Assembly: GCF_003116095.1 (NCBI RefSeq)
Contig: NZ_LGRA01000013.1
Location: forward strand, 63,342-127,341
Reading direction: 5' to 3'
DNA from: Azospirillum sp. TSO35-2
GTDB lineage: Bacteria > Pseudomonadota > Alphaproteobacteria > Azospirillales > Azospirillaceae
DNA: 64,000 nucleotides
Of this stretch, positions 8,739 through 17,047 are shown piece after piece. How positions within the stretch are numbered: position 1 is the stretch's first letter; each line of letters begins with the position of its first letter. The notes beneath the pieces are model-generated. The model was given only the letters and a program-made list of their open reading frames with translations. It made no database searches and was not told the DNA's origin. A program made the position numbers and the translations under genes.

Positions 8739-10058
8739 ATGCTGCCGCAGGAGATCGTCCGCGCCAAGCGCGACGGCCAGCCGCTCGACGCCGCCACCAT
8801 CCAGGACTTCGTCGCCGGCATCACCGACGGCCGGGTGTCGGAGGCGCAGGCCGCCGCCTTCGCCATGGCGGTGTTCTTCCGCGGCATGAGCCTGGACGAG
8901 CGGGTGGCGCTGACCCGCGCCATGCGCGACAGCGGCACGGTGATGGAGTGGCGCTCGCTCGGCCTGCCCGGCCCGGTGATCGACAAGCATTCCACCGGCG
9001 GCGTCGGCGACAAGGTCAGCCTGATCCTGGCGCCGATGCTGGCCGCCTGCGGCGGCTTCGTGCCGATGGTGTCGGGCCGCGGCCTGGGCCACACCGGCGG
9101 CACGCTCGACAAGTTCGAGAGCATCCCCGGCTACCGCGCCAAACCCGACAACGATCTGCTGCGCCGGGTGGTGAAGCAGGTCGGCTGCGCGGTGATCGGC
9201 GCCACCGACGACATCGCCCCGGCCGACAAGCGGCTCTACGCCATCCGCGACGTCACGGCGACCGTCGAGTCGCTCGACCTCATCACCGCGTCGATCCTGT
9301 CGAAGAAGCTGGCCGCCGGGCTGGACGCGCTGGTGATGGACGTGAAGTTCGGCAGCGGCGCCTTCATGCAGCGCCTTGAGGACGCCGAGGCGCTGGCCGA
9401 CAGCATCGTCACCGTGTCGAAGGGCGCCGGCCTGCCGGCGGTGGCCCTGCTGACCGACATGAACGAGGTGCTGGGCCGCAGCGCCGGCAACGCGCTGGAA
9501 ATGCGCGAGTGCCTCGCCATCCTGCGCGGCGAGCCGGCCGAGCCGCGGCTCTACGAGGTCACCGCGGCGCTGGCGGCCGAGCTGCTGGCGCTGAGCGGTC
9601 TGGCGCCCGACGCCGTGGCCGGCCGCGCGATGGCCGACCGCTCCATCGCCAGCGGGCAGGCCGCCGACCGCTTCGCCCGCATGGTCGCGGCGCTGGGTGG
9701 GCCGGGCGACCTGCTGGAACAGCCGGACCGCCATCTGGACCGCGCGCCGATCGTCCGCCCGGTGTTTGCCGAACGGGCCGGGTTCGTCGGCGCCATCGAC
9801 ACCCGCGGCGTCGGCATGGCGGTGGTGGCGCTGGGCGGCGGCCGGACCAGGACGACCGACGCCATCGACTTCGCCGTTGGCTTCGACGAGGTCGCCGGCC
9901 TCGGCGACGCCGTCGGCCCGACCGGGCGCCCGCTGGCGGTGCTGCACGCCCGCACCGAGGCGCAAGCCGCCGAGGCCGAACGCCGCCTGCGCGCCTCGTT
10001 CACCGTGGGGGAAACAGCGCCGGAGCGTGGCCCGTTGATCGCCAAGCGCCTGGGGTGA
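8739..10058 (+). CDS. deoA: Thymidine phosphorylase
   Basis: A 439-residue phosphorylase that converts thymidine and deoxyuridine to base plus deoxyribose-1-phosphate. The phosphate-binding signature KHSTGGVGDK is at residues 83-92. It is followed by MVSGRGLGHTGGTLDKFESIPG and by SILSKKLAAGLDALVMDVKFGSGAFM, typical of the NP-II (DeoA/Pdp) family. The length is that of E. coli DeoA. It is last in the operon, and a short perfect hairpin repeat lies 16 bases past the stop. Confidence 0.97.
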   Translation: MLPQEIVRAKRDGQPLDAATIQDFVAGITDGRVSEAQAAAFAMAVFFRGMSLDERVALTRAMRDSGTVMEWRSLGLPGPVIDKHSTGGVGDKVSLILAPMLAACGGFVPMVSGRGLGHTGGTLDKFESIPGYRAKPDNDLLRRVVKQVGCAVIGATDDIAPADKRLYAIRDVTATVESLDLITASILSKKLAAGLDALVMDVKFGSGAFMQRLEDAEALADSIVTVSKGAGLPAVALLTDMNEVLGRSAGNALEMRECLAILRGEPAEPRLYEVTAALAAELLALSGLAPDAVAGRAMADRSIASGQAADRFARMVAALGGPGDLLEQPDRHLDRAPIVRPVFAERAGFVGAIDTRGVGMAVVALGGGRTRTTDAIDFAVGFDEVAGLGDAVGPTGRPLAVLHARTEAQAAEAERRLRASFTVGETAPERGPLIAKRLG

Positions 10059-10073
10059 GGTGCGCGGAATGCC

Positions 10074-10096
10074 CCTCTCCCGGGACGGGAGAGGGA
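10074..10096. repeat. Intergenic hairpin repeat (CCTCTCCC-GGGAGAGG family)
   Basis: CCCTCTCCCGGGACGGGAGAGGG forms a near-perfect hairpin between the convergent deoA and nicotinate phosphoribosyltransferase genes. The same palindrome core recurs at 31637, 46752, 52684 and 52861. It may also act as a transcription stop here, but no T-tract follows. Confidence 0.7.
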
Positions 10097-10113
10097 CGAC
10101 CGGCGGTCGCCGA

Positions 10114-11304
10114 TTACCGCCGGAACAGGAACTCGCGGCCGACCTTCACCCGGCGTTCGCCGTCATACTCGATGATGTCGGCGGTGGCGTAGGTCTCGGT
10201 CCAGCGTTCGGGCAGGTAGCTGCCGGTGCCGATGACGTCGACCGGGGCGTTGGCCTCGGCCATCAGCCGGCATTTGGCCGGGCCGAAGCCGCTGCTGGCG
10301 ACGATCTTCACCGCCGGGAAGCCGGCGGCGTCGAGCCGTTCGCGGACATAATGGATCGCCGCGGCCGAGACGCCGGTGCCGATCAGGTAGCGCAGCTGGG
10401 TTTCGTCGCGATAGCCGCGGATCGAATGCGGCGCGTGGCGCTCCAGCACGGCGTAGGAGCCGGGCGGGTCCAGCCCCTCGACGAAGCGGCCGCCGGGGGT
10501 GTCGAGCCGCAGCGACAGCTTGCCTTGCGCGGCGAGCTGCGGGAAGCGGCGGCAGACCTCCAGCCCGTCGGTGATCTCGCGGCCGAAATAATCGACCAGC
10601 ACGGTCAGCGGCAGGTCGGGGAAGGTTTCGTGGAACATCTCCGCCGCGCGGACGGTCGAGCCGGCGTAGCCGATCAGGGCGTGCGGCATGGTGCCCATGC
10701 CCTTTTCCTGGCCGAAGAAGGGCGCGGTGGCGTCGGTGGCGTTGCCGATGAAGCCCTTGGCCCCGACCTTGCGCTTGGCGCGGTCCGACCCGACGGTGGC
10801 GGCGTAGGCCATCATCTCCGCCATTTCGGTGCCGGCGCAGTGGCGGGCGTCCATGGCGAGGAAGGCAACCTTCGGCAGGTCGGCGCACATGGTGAAGGCG
10901 TTGTAGGCGGCGACGCTGGCCGGCCCCAGCTTTTGCAGGAGGATCGTCTCGCAATCGACGAGATGATAGAAGGAGCCGGTGATGTACAGGATCGGCTCGC
11001 CGGCGCCGATCCATTTGCCCTCGGGGTAGTTCAGCTCGATCTGGACCGGAAAGTTGCGCTCGCGCGCCACCGCCTCCAGCCATTCCACGGCCAGTCGCGG
11101 CGCGCAGACCACCGGGCGGCGCATGAAGATCGCGTAGGTGACCGTCTTGTCGCCGAACTTGCCGACCGCTTCCTTGGTGCGGCGGAAATAGGTGTCGGTC
11201 CAGTCGGGAATCGCCGCCGCCGCCGGATGCAGCGAGGGATGGGCCTCCGCCGGACGGTTGCCAACGGATCGGTTGCCAACGGATCGATTGTCGCTGTCGC
11301 TCAT
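10114..11304 (-). CDS. pncB: Nicotinate phosphoribosyltransferase
   Basis: A 396-residue member of the NAPRTase family, which makes nicotinate mononucleotide from nicotinate and PRPP in the NAD salvage (Preiss-Handler) pathway. Recognisable blocks are WTDTYFRRTKEAV near the N-terminus, KFGDKTVTYAIFMRRPV, LDTPGGRFVEGL, and a phosphate-binding region KIVASSGFGPAKC followed by DVIGTGSYLPE. The N-terminus carries a 5-residue tandem duplication (RSVGN) encoded by a 15-base repeat. It is convergent with the deo operon, so not part of it. The family call is firm. Some members of this family use other substrates, so the specificity is less so. Confidence 0.85.
   Translation of the reverse strand: MSDSDNRSVGNRSVGNRPAEAHPSLHPAAAAIPDWTDTYFRRTKEAVGKFGDKTVTYAIFMRRPVVCAPRLAVEWLEAVARERNFPVQIELNYPEGKWIGAGEPILYITGSFYHLVDCETILLQKLGPASVAAYNAFTMCADLPKVAFLAMDARHCAGTEMAEMMAYAATVGSDRAKRKVGAKGFIGNATDATAPFFGQEKGMGTMPHALIGYAGSTVRAAEMFHETFPDLPLTVLVDYFGREITDGLEVCRRFPQLAAQGKLSLRLDTPGGRFVEGLDPPGSYAVLERHAPHSIRGYRDETQLRYLIGTGVSAAAIHYVRERLDAAGFPAVKIVASSGFGPAKCRLMAEANAPVDVIGTGSYLPERWTETYATADIIEYDGERRVKVGREFLFRR
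11255..11290. repeat. 15-bp tandem duplication in the pncB N-terminal codons
   Basis: The unit CGGTTGCCAACGGAT occurs twice back to back, with a partial third copy. It encodes an in-frame RSVGN repeat near the start of the phosphoribosyltransferase. Confidence 0.8.
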
Positions 11305-11720
11305 GCCGCTCGCCCTCGCCTTCCGCCCCTGCCTGGGTATGATTCAACGCTGATTCGTCGTGAATGGCCCGTTCGCCACCCGCACAGCCACGCGATTGTC
11401 GTGGGATGCCAGCATTATACGCCCCGGGCGGGCGGGGGAAGAGGCTTCCTGCCCCGTCCGGCCGTCACGATGGCAGCGTTGCGTTTCCAGAAGGGAGTTG
11501 GTCATCCGAAGCGCCGCAGCTTGACAACGGCGGCACGCCAAGCAGTTTCAACAAATGCCACCCATCTCCGCACGGCGCGACGACCAGCCGCCGCTGTCGA
11601 TCCAAGACAAAACCCGCTAAAATGCCTTTATTTGACCTACCCATTTTGCGCTTCTACAGTCCTGGGACACGCTTCGGCTTCGATCGGCGGACCGTCGTCA
11701 CTATCGCGGGTGCACCCGGC
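11305..11720. other. Intergenic region between pncB and the FliL-like gene
   Basis: About 416 bases without a convincing gene. The part next to 11720 is less GC-rich and holds a sigma-70-like promoter pointing right (listed separately). The middle part (about 11400-11620) has no Shine-Dalgarno-backed ORF. I see no terminator hairpin or RNA gene in it. Confidence 0.6.
11632..11660 (+). promoter_or_regulatory. Putative sigma-70 promoter of the FliL-like gene
   Basis: TTGACC, then 17 bases, then TACAGT, about 60 bases upstream of the ATG at 11721. Spacing is ideal, and the surrounding sequence is unusually AT-rich for this genome. Confidence 0.4.
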
Positions 11721-12221
11721 ATGGCAAAGACAGCGACGATGGACACACCGACCGGGCGCAGCGGCCTCGCGGCCCTGCCGGAGCGGGTCGGGAACCGTCT
11801 GGTGCTGGTCCTGCTGGCCCTGCTGCTGACCTTCGCCGGGACTGGCGCCGCCGGCCTGCTGCTGCTGCGGCCGGCCCCCGCCCAGGGCGCCTACGCCCCG
11901 CCGCCGGTTCAGACCCCACCGGCGCTCTACGCCACCATGCCGACGATGACCTTCACGCTGAACGACGGCATCCGCCTGCGCGAGCTGCGGGTGCGCGCGG
12001 TGCTGGAGTTCGATCCGACGACCTCGCTGGAGGCGGTGATCCCCCACCTGCCGCGGATCGCCGACGCGATGGGCCTGCGCATGCTCGACGTCGACCCCGC
12101 CGACCTGCGGGGGGCGGATGGTTCGGCCTACCTCAAGGACGCGCTGCGCTTCGTCGCCAACCGCACCATGCGACCGTTGAAGCTTCGACAAGTGCTGATC
12201 CAGGACATGCTGCTGCGCTGA
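11721..12221 (+). CDS. FliL-like membrane-anchored protein
   Basis: About 166 residues: a short cytoplasmic N-terminus, one membrane helix (LVLVLLALLLTFAGTGAAGLLLL region, about residues 27-50), a proline-rich linker, then a periplasmic domain. That domain has the FliL pattern: 'MTFTLNDGIRLRELRVRAVLEFD', paired helices, and a C-terminal KLRQVLIQDMLLR. FliL sits around the flagellar stator and modulates torque. No flagellar genes flank this copy, so it may be a stray paralogue or a FliL-fold protein with another role. An alternative ATG lies 6 codons in. The fold call is moderately sure; the function is not. Confidence 0.65.
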   Translation: MAKTATMDTPTGRSGLAALPERVGNRLVLVLLALLLTFAGTGAAGLLLLRPAPAQGAYAPPPVQTPPALYATMPTMTFTLNDGIRLRELRVRAVLEFDPTTSLEAVIPHLPRIADAMGLRMLDVDPADLRGADGSAYLKDALRFVANRTMRPLKLRQVLIQDMLLR

Positions 12222-12334
12222 CGGCGCGCTTCCCATCGCCGCCCCACGCCCCATATGCTGCCGGTCCGCCTGTTCCGCCGGCCGGAAGACCATGAAGGGC
12301 GGAACGAGACGCAGTCGACTGGAAGGAGACGGCC

Positions 12335-13702
12335 GTGGCCGAGTTCGATTTCGACCTCTTCACCATCGGAGCGGGTTCGGGGGGTGTCGCCTCCAGCCGG
12401 CGCGCCGCGTCCTTCGGCGCCAAGGTCGCGGTGTGCGAGGGCAGCCGCGTCGGCGGCACCTGCGTCATCCGCGGCTGCGTGCCGAAGAAGCTGCTGGTCT
12501 ACGCCGCCCAGTTCCGCGACGGCTTCGAGGATTCGGTCGGCTATGGCTGGAATTCCCACGTCCCCGCCTTCGATTGGGAGGCGCTGATCGCGCGGAAGGA
12601 CCGCGAGATCGATCGGTTGAACGGCCTCTACATCACCATGCTGAAGAATTCCGGCGTGGCCCTGGTCGAGGGCAACGGCCGGATCGTCGATCCCCACACC
12701 GTCGAGGTCGCCGGCAAGCGCTACACCGCCCGCAACATCCTGGTCGCCACCGGCGGCTGGCCATCGCTGCCCGCCGTCGAGGGGATCGAGCATGTCGCGA
12801 CCTCCAACGAGGCGCTGCATCTGCCGACCCTGCCCCATTCGGTGCTGATCATCGGCGGCGGCTACATCGCGGTCGAGTTCGCCAGCATCTTCCGCGGCCT
12901 GGGCGCCGAGGTGACGCTGATGATCCGCGGCGACGACCTGCTGAACGGCTTCGACGACGACATCCGCATCGCGCTGGCGCAGGAGATGACCAAGCGCGGC
13001 ATCACCATCGTGTCGCGCTGCAAGCCGGTGAAGGTGGTGCAGGGCGCCGGCGGCTACACCGTCACCGACCATATGGGGCGCGAGCATTCCGCCGGTCTGG
13101 TCATGGCCGCCACCGGCCGGCGGCCGAACACCCGTAATCTCGGGCTGGAGGAGGTCGGCATCGCGCTGAACGCCGATGGCGCCATCCCGGTCGACCAATG
13201 GTCGCGCACCAGCGTCGACAGCATCTACGCCATCGGCGACGTCACCGACCGCATGGCGCTGACCCCGATCGCCATCGCCGAGGGTCGCGCGCTGGCCGAA
13301 ACCCTGTTCAACGACAACCCGACCCACATCAGCTACGACAACGTGCCGACCGCGGTGTTCTCCCTGCCGCCGCTGGGCACCGTCGGCCTGACCGAGGCAC
13401 AGGCCCGCGCCAAATACCCGCAGGTCGACATCTACAAGGCCGGCTTCCGCCCGATGAAGCACACCCTGTCCGGCCGCGACGAGCGGGTTCTGATGAAGCT
13501 GGTCGTCGACGGCGACAGCCAGCGCGTGCTGGGCTGCCACATGATGGGCATGGACGCGCCGGAGATGATGCAGGCGCTGGGCATCGCGCTGAACTGCGGC
13601 GCCACCAAGCGCGACTTCGACCGCACCATCGCGCTCCACCCCTCCACCGCCGAAGAGTTCGTGCTGATGCGCGAAAAGGCGCCGCCGCCGCAGACGCTGT
13701 AG
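12335..13702 (+). CDS. gor: Glutathione-disulfide reductase
   Basis: A 455-residue FAD/NADPH disulfide reductase. The FAD motif GAGSGGVASS is at residues 12-21. The redox-active pair C43/C48 lies in GGTCVIRGCVPKK. The NAD(P)-binding motif is IIGGGYIAVEF, and the C-terminal HPSTAEEFV carries the catalytic His-Glu of the partner subunit. It reduces GSSG to GSH in the cytoplasm. The VIRGC spacing matches glutathione reductase rather than lipoamide dehydrogenase. GGAAGGAGA precedes the ATG. A small exported protein gene and a manganese catalase follow on the same strand, though each has its own spacer. Confidence 0.93.
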   Translation: MAEFDFDLFTIGAGSGGVASSRRAASFGAKVAVCEGSRVGGTCVIRGCVPKKLLVYAAQFRDGFEDSVGYGWNSHVPAFDWEALIARKDREIDRLNGLYITMLKNSGVALVEGNGRIVDPHTVEVAGKRYTARNILVATGGWPSLPAVEGIEHVATSNEALHLPTLPHSVLIIGGGYIAVEFASIFRGLGAEVTLMIRGDDLLNGFDDDIRIALAQEMTKRGITIVSRCKPVKVVQGAGGYTVTDHMGREHSAGLVMAATGRRPNTRNLGLEEVGIALNADGAIPVDQWSRTSVDSIYAIGDVTDRMALTPIAIAEGRALAETLFNDNPTHISYDNVPTAVFSLPPLGTVGLTEAQARAKYPQVDIYKAGFRPMKHTLSGRDERVLMKLVVDGDSQRVLGCHMMGMDAPEMMQALGIALNCGATKRDFDRTIALHPSTAEEFVLMREKAPPPQTL

Positions 13703-13797
13703 AGGGGCTCGCTCCGGCCGGATAAGGCGCTGGACTTAACTCGAATGCGTTACCTAGAGTGGGTGGGCGTTTTACCCACTTCAGGAACGGTCCACCC

Positions 13798-14280
13798 ATG
13801 CGCGGAATTATTGCTGCGGCTGCCGGCGTTGCAGCCCTCTTCTCCATCGGCACGGCCCATGCTCAAACGAAAATCGGCGTGTGGACGGTCAAGATCGACA
13901 AGGACTGCAGCATCACCCAGGAATGGAAGACCGATTCGAAGGACACGGCCGTCGTTGGCCTGGCCTACACCAACAAGGGCCAAGCCATGGTGATGATCTT
14001 CGGCGACTCGAGCTGGAAGCTGAAGGAAAAGGAAGATCTGACCATCTCGCTGTCGGTCGACAAGAAGTGGAGCGACAAGTTCCCCGGCGCCGCGATCGAC
14101 AAGACGATGGCCGCCGTCGGCATTCCGGCCACCTCCAAGGCGATCGACGCCCTGATGAACGGCCGCGAGCTTTACATGGAAATCGACGGCAAGAGCGACG
14201 ACTACGCCTACACCTATTATCTGGACGACACGCGCAAGGCGATCTCGGCGCTCGAAGCCTGCCGCGCGCAGGCTCAGTAA
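13798..14280 (+). CDS. Small exported protein of unknown function
   Basis: 160 residues with a clear Sec signal peptide ending AHA-QT near residue 22. The mature part is Lys/Asp-rich and low in arginine compared with its neighbours. It has two cysteines (DCS near its start, EACR near its end), which could pair. The order W..K...C, alternating strands, and L..A...L..C at the end loosely recalls the IalB-like beta fold, but I would not assign it. No operon partner is obvious; gor ends 95 bases upstream. Confidence 0.75.
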   Translation: MRGIIAAAAGVAALFSIGTAHAQTKIGVWTVKIDKDCSITQEWKTDSKDTAVVGLAYTNKGQAMVMIFGDSSWKLKEKEDLTISLSVDKKWSDKFPGAAIDKTMAAVGIPATSKAIDALMNGRELYMEIDGKSDDYAYTYYLDDTRKAISALEACRAQAQ

Positions 14281-14361
14281 CCCACCCGTCGTTCCCGCCG
14301 GTCCGACGACGCCGCGACGACACCCAAGCGGCATAGCGCGCCGGTACAGGGACATTCCTCT

Positions 14362-14386
14362 GGAACGCTTCTAAAAAAAGCGGGTT
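14362..14386 (+). promoter_or_regulatory. EcfG-like (general stress) promoter of the manganese catalase gene
   Basis: GGAAC, 16 bases, then GGTT, matching the alphaproteobacterial EcfG consensus GGAAC-N16/17-CGTT except at one base. It lies about 90 bases upstream of the catalase ATG. Mn-catalases are often in the general stress regulon of this class. Confidence 0.55.
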
Positions 14387-14473
14387 GAGAGCATGGAGCG
14401 ATCCGGGGTGGGGCCCGCCCGGTCCGGATCGTCCGCCATCCCTCGGCCCATAGAAGCGGGAGGAGTCCCTCGC

Positions 14474-15382
14474 ATGTTCATGCACAACAAAAACCTCATG
14501 TACACGGTGCGCGTGTCGGAGCCCAATCCGGTGCTCGCCAGCCTGATGCTGGAGCAGTTCGGTGGCCCGCAGGGCGAACTCGCCGCGGCCATGCGCTACT
14601 TCACGCAGGGGCTGGCCGATGAGGATCCGGGCCGCAAGGACATGCTGATCGACATCGCAACCGAGGAGCTGAGCCATCTGGAGGTCATCGGCTCCATCGT
14701 CGCCATGCTGACCAAGGGCGTGAAGGGCAAGCTGGCCGAAGGGGCGGAGGAGACCACCGACCTGTACGCCAACATCACCCAGGGCAACGGCAGCCACACC
14801 CTGTCGATCCTCTACGGCGGCGGCCCGGCGCTGGTGAACTCGGCCGGCCAGTTGTGGACCGGCGGCTACATCGACAGCATCGGCGATCCGACGGCCGACC
14901 TGCGCTCCAACATCGCGGCGGAATCGCGCGCCAAGATCATCTACGAACGGCTGATCAACGTGACCAACGATCCCGGCGTGAAGGACGCGCTGGGCTTCCT
15001 GATGACCCGCGAGATCGCCCACCAGAAGAGCTTCGAGAAGGCGCTGTACGCCATCGACAACAACTTCCCGCCGGGCAAGCTGCCGGGCATGCCGCAGTAC
15101 ACCGACAAGTACTACAACACCAGCCAGGGCGAGGGCGACATGCGCGGCCCCTGGAACCAGGGCGCGCAGTGGGAGTTCGTCGACGTCAAGAGCACCGACG
15201 CCCCGGTCAACGGCGGCGACGGCAACCCGACGGTCAAGCTGGCCGCGTCGGAGCTGGCCGCGGTCAACGCCGTGGCCGCCCGCACCATGTCCAAGCCGGA
15301 CAGCGACCCGACGACCGGCGCCGACCTGGGCGCCGGGCCGGGCGCCGGCAAGACCAAGACGACCGCCAAGACCAAGGGCTGA
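14474..15382 (+). CDS. Manganese (non-haem) catalase
   Basis: A 302-residue ferritin-like four-helix protein that dismutates hydrogen peroxide at a dimanganese centre. Likely ligands are E35 (QGELAAAM), E65 and H68 (ATEELSHLE), E150 (AAESRAK) and H183 (TREIAHQ). The C-terminal tail from about residue 265 is a low-complexity Gly/Thr/Lys stretch outside the enzyme core. GGGAGGAG sits about 9 bases before the ATG at 14474. The EcfG-like promoter suggests stationary-phase or stress expression. It ends 26 bases from the convergent ampG gene. Confidence 0.94.
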   Translation: MFMHNKNLMYTVRVSEPNPVLASLMLEQFGGPQGELAAAMRYFTQGLADEDPGRKDMLIDIATEELSHLEVIGSIVAMLTKGVKGKLAEGAEETTDLYANITQGNGSHTLSILYGGGPALVNSAGQLWTGGYIDSIGDPTADLRSNIAAESRAKIIYERLINVTNDPGVKDALGFLMTREIAHQKSFEKALYAIDNNFPPGKLPGMPQYTDKYYNTSQGEGDMRGPWNQGAQWEFVDVKSTDAPVNGGDGNPTVKLAASELAAVNAVAARTMSKPDSDPTTGADLGAGPGAGKTKTTAKTKG

Positions 15383-15408
15383 TCGTCCCCGCGGCGTCGC
15401 CGTTTCCG

Positions 15409-16770
15409 CTACTCGGCGGGGACGGCGGCTTCGCTCCGCCGCTGCAGGCCCATCAGCCAGACCAGCAGGCAGAGCGCCGGCAGCGAGCCGGCCATCGACA
15501 GCAGGAAGAAGCTGACCCAGTCCATCCGGTCGGCCAGCCAGCCGGACGAGGCGCCGAACAGGTCGCCGCCCAGCTTGTACAGGCTGGACAGCAGCGCGTA
15601 TTGCGTCGCCGTGTAGGCGGCGTCGCACAGGCTCGACAGGTAGGCGACGAAGGCGGCGGTGGCGATCCCGGCGCAGACATTCTCGACCGCCACGGTCACC
15701 GCCAGCATCGACACGTCGTTGCCGGTCCAGGCCAGCGCGACATAGCCCAGGTTCGACACCATCTGCAGGATGCCGCCGATCATCAGGCCGCGCAGCACCC
15801 CGACCCGCCCGACCAGCAGCCCGCCGAGCAGCCCGCCGGCGATCGTCGCCCACAGCCCGAACAGCTTGCTGACCGTGGCGATCTCCGCCTTGGAGAATCC
15901 CAGATCGACGTAGAAGGGCGACGACATCACCCCGGCCAGCACCTCGCCCAGCTTGTAGCTGGCGATGAAGGCGAGGATGACGATCCAGCCGCGCCGGCTC
16001 ATGAACTGGGCGAAGGGCGCCACCACCGCGCCATAGAGCCACGCCAAGACCACGCCGCTGCGCCCGGACAGGTGTGGCCGGGCACGCAGCCACTCGGCGA
16101 TCTGCCGTTCCCGCGCGTTGACCGGCGGCGCCTTGGGCTCCGGGCACAGCAGGATGGTGGCCATGCCGACCAGCACCAGCGCCGCCATCGTCTCGTAGGC
16201 GGCGCGCCAGCCGTGGAACTCGGCGATGTAGAGGGCGCCGGCCCCCGCCGCCATCATGCCGAAACGGTAGCCCAGCACCAGCACCGCCGCGCCGGCCGCC
16301 TGCTGCCGCTCCTCCAGCACCTCGACCCGGTAGGCGTCGACGACGATGTCCTGGCTGGCCGAGCAGAAGGCGACCAGCACCGCGCAGAGCGCCGTCCACC
16401 ACAGGTCGGCCGCCGGGTTGGTGCTGCCCAGCCCCAGCAGCGCCGCGATCAGCGCGGCCTGCGCCGTCAGCGCCCAGCCGCGCCGCCGCCCGAACAGCCG
16501 CGCCACCACCGGCAGCCGCAGCCGGTCGATCAGCGGCGCCCACAGGAACTTCAGCGCGTAGGGCATGGTGACCAGCGCGAACAGCCCGATGCCGGTCTTG
16601 CTGACACCCTGCTCGCGCAGCCAGACGTTCAGCGTCGCCCCCGTGAGCGCCAGCGGCAGCCCTTCGGAAAAGCCGAGGAACAGGATCGCCAGCACGCGTG
16701 GGTCGCGGTAGACCGCCAGCGCCTGCCCCCAGGAGGCCAGACGCGTGGTCGGCCGGGATGTCGCTTTCAC
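15409..16770 (-). CDS. ampG: AmpG-type muropeptide permease (MFS)
   Basis: A 453-residue major facilitator protein with about 12-14 membrane segments. The AmpG hallmark FSEGLPLALTGATLNVWLREQGVS is near the N-terminus. FLWAPLIDRLRLPVVARLFGRRRGW forms the first cytoplasmic loop, and a conserved GSSQD-like motif appears as CSASQDIVVDAYRVE. It imports anhydro-muropeptides for cell-wall recycling. I chose the GTG at 16770 because GAGGAG lies 9 bases upstream; there is no ATG near the homologous start. It is divergent from the DAHP synthase gene. Confidence 0.88.
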   Translation of the reverse strand: MKATSRPTTRLASWGQALAVYRDPRVLAILFLGFSEGLPLALTGATLNVWLREQGVSKTGIGLFALVTMPYALKFLWAPLIDRLRLPVVARLFGRRRGWALTAQAALIAALLGLGSTNPAADLWWTALCAVLVAFCSASQDIVVDAYRVEVLEERQQAAGAAVLVLGYRFGMMAAGAGALYIAEFHGWRAAYETMAALVLVGMATILLCPEPKAPPVNARERQIAEWLRARPHLSGRSGVVLAWLYGAVVAPFAQFMSRRGWIVILAFIASYKLGEVLAGVMSSPFYVDLGFSKAEIATVSKLFGLWATIAGGLLGGLLVGRVGVLRGLMIGGILQMVSNLGYVALAWTGNDVSMLAVTVAVENVCAGIATAAFVAYLSSLCDAAYTATQYALLSSLYKLGGDLFGASSGWLADRMDWVSFFLLSMAGSLPALCLLVWLMGLQRRSEAAVPAE

Positions 16771-16839
16771 CGGGTAAGGCTCCTCGAAGGCTGGGTTGGC
16801 GCCCCCGATGTATAAAGGGCGCCGCGGTCCGCCGCCAGC

Positions 16840-16871
16840 GGCGCCGGCGCGAAGTTTTTTGGGCCGGCGCC
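16840..16871. repeat. GC-rich inverted repeat between ampG and DAHP synthase
   Basis: Nine-base arms GGCGCCGGC and GCCGGCGCC flank a 14-base loop that contains a run of six T. The T-run is in the loop rather than after the stem, so it is not a normal terminator. It could be a protein-binding site or an mRNA structure in the divergent promoter region. Confidence 0.5.
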
Positions 16872-17047
16872 CATCTGTGGTGGTTCCCGGCAACGGTCGG
16901 CAGCACAGCGTTGCCGGCAGGCGGCCCGAAACTGTGGAAAAGTTACCGCGAGTCGCGCTATAGAGTACCCCCCACGGGTCCCGCCGCCGGTCGTTCGCCG
17001 CCCGCCCGGCCCCCGTTCCGCAATCGTCAAGGAAGAGCAGGCGCGTC

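Noticed and set aside
16849..16990. Aromatic-rich codon run (FW...LWWF...WKSY) upstream of DAHP synthase, considered as an attenuation leader peptide
   Set aside because: There is no start codon with a Shine-Dalgarno just before it and no stop soon after it. There is also no terminator/antiterminator pair between it and the gene.
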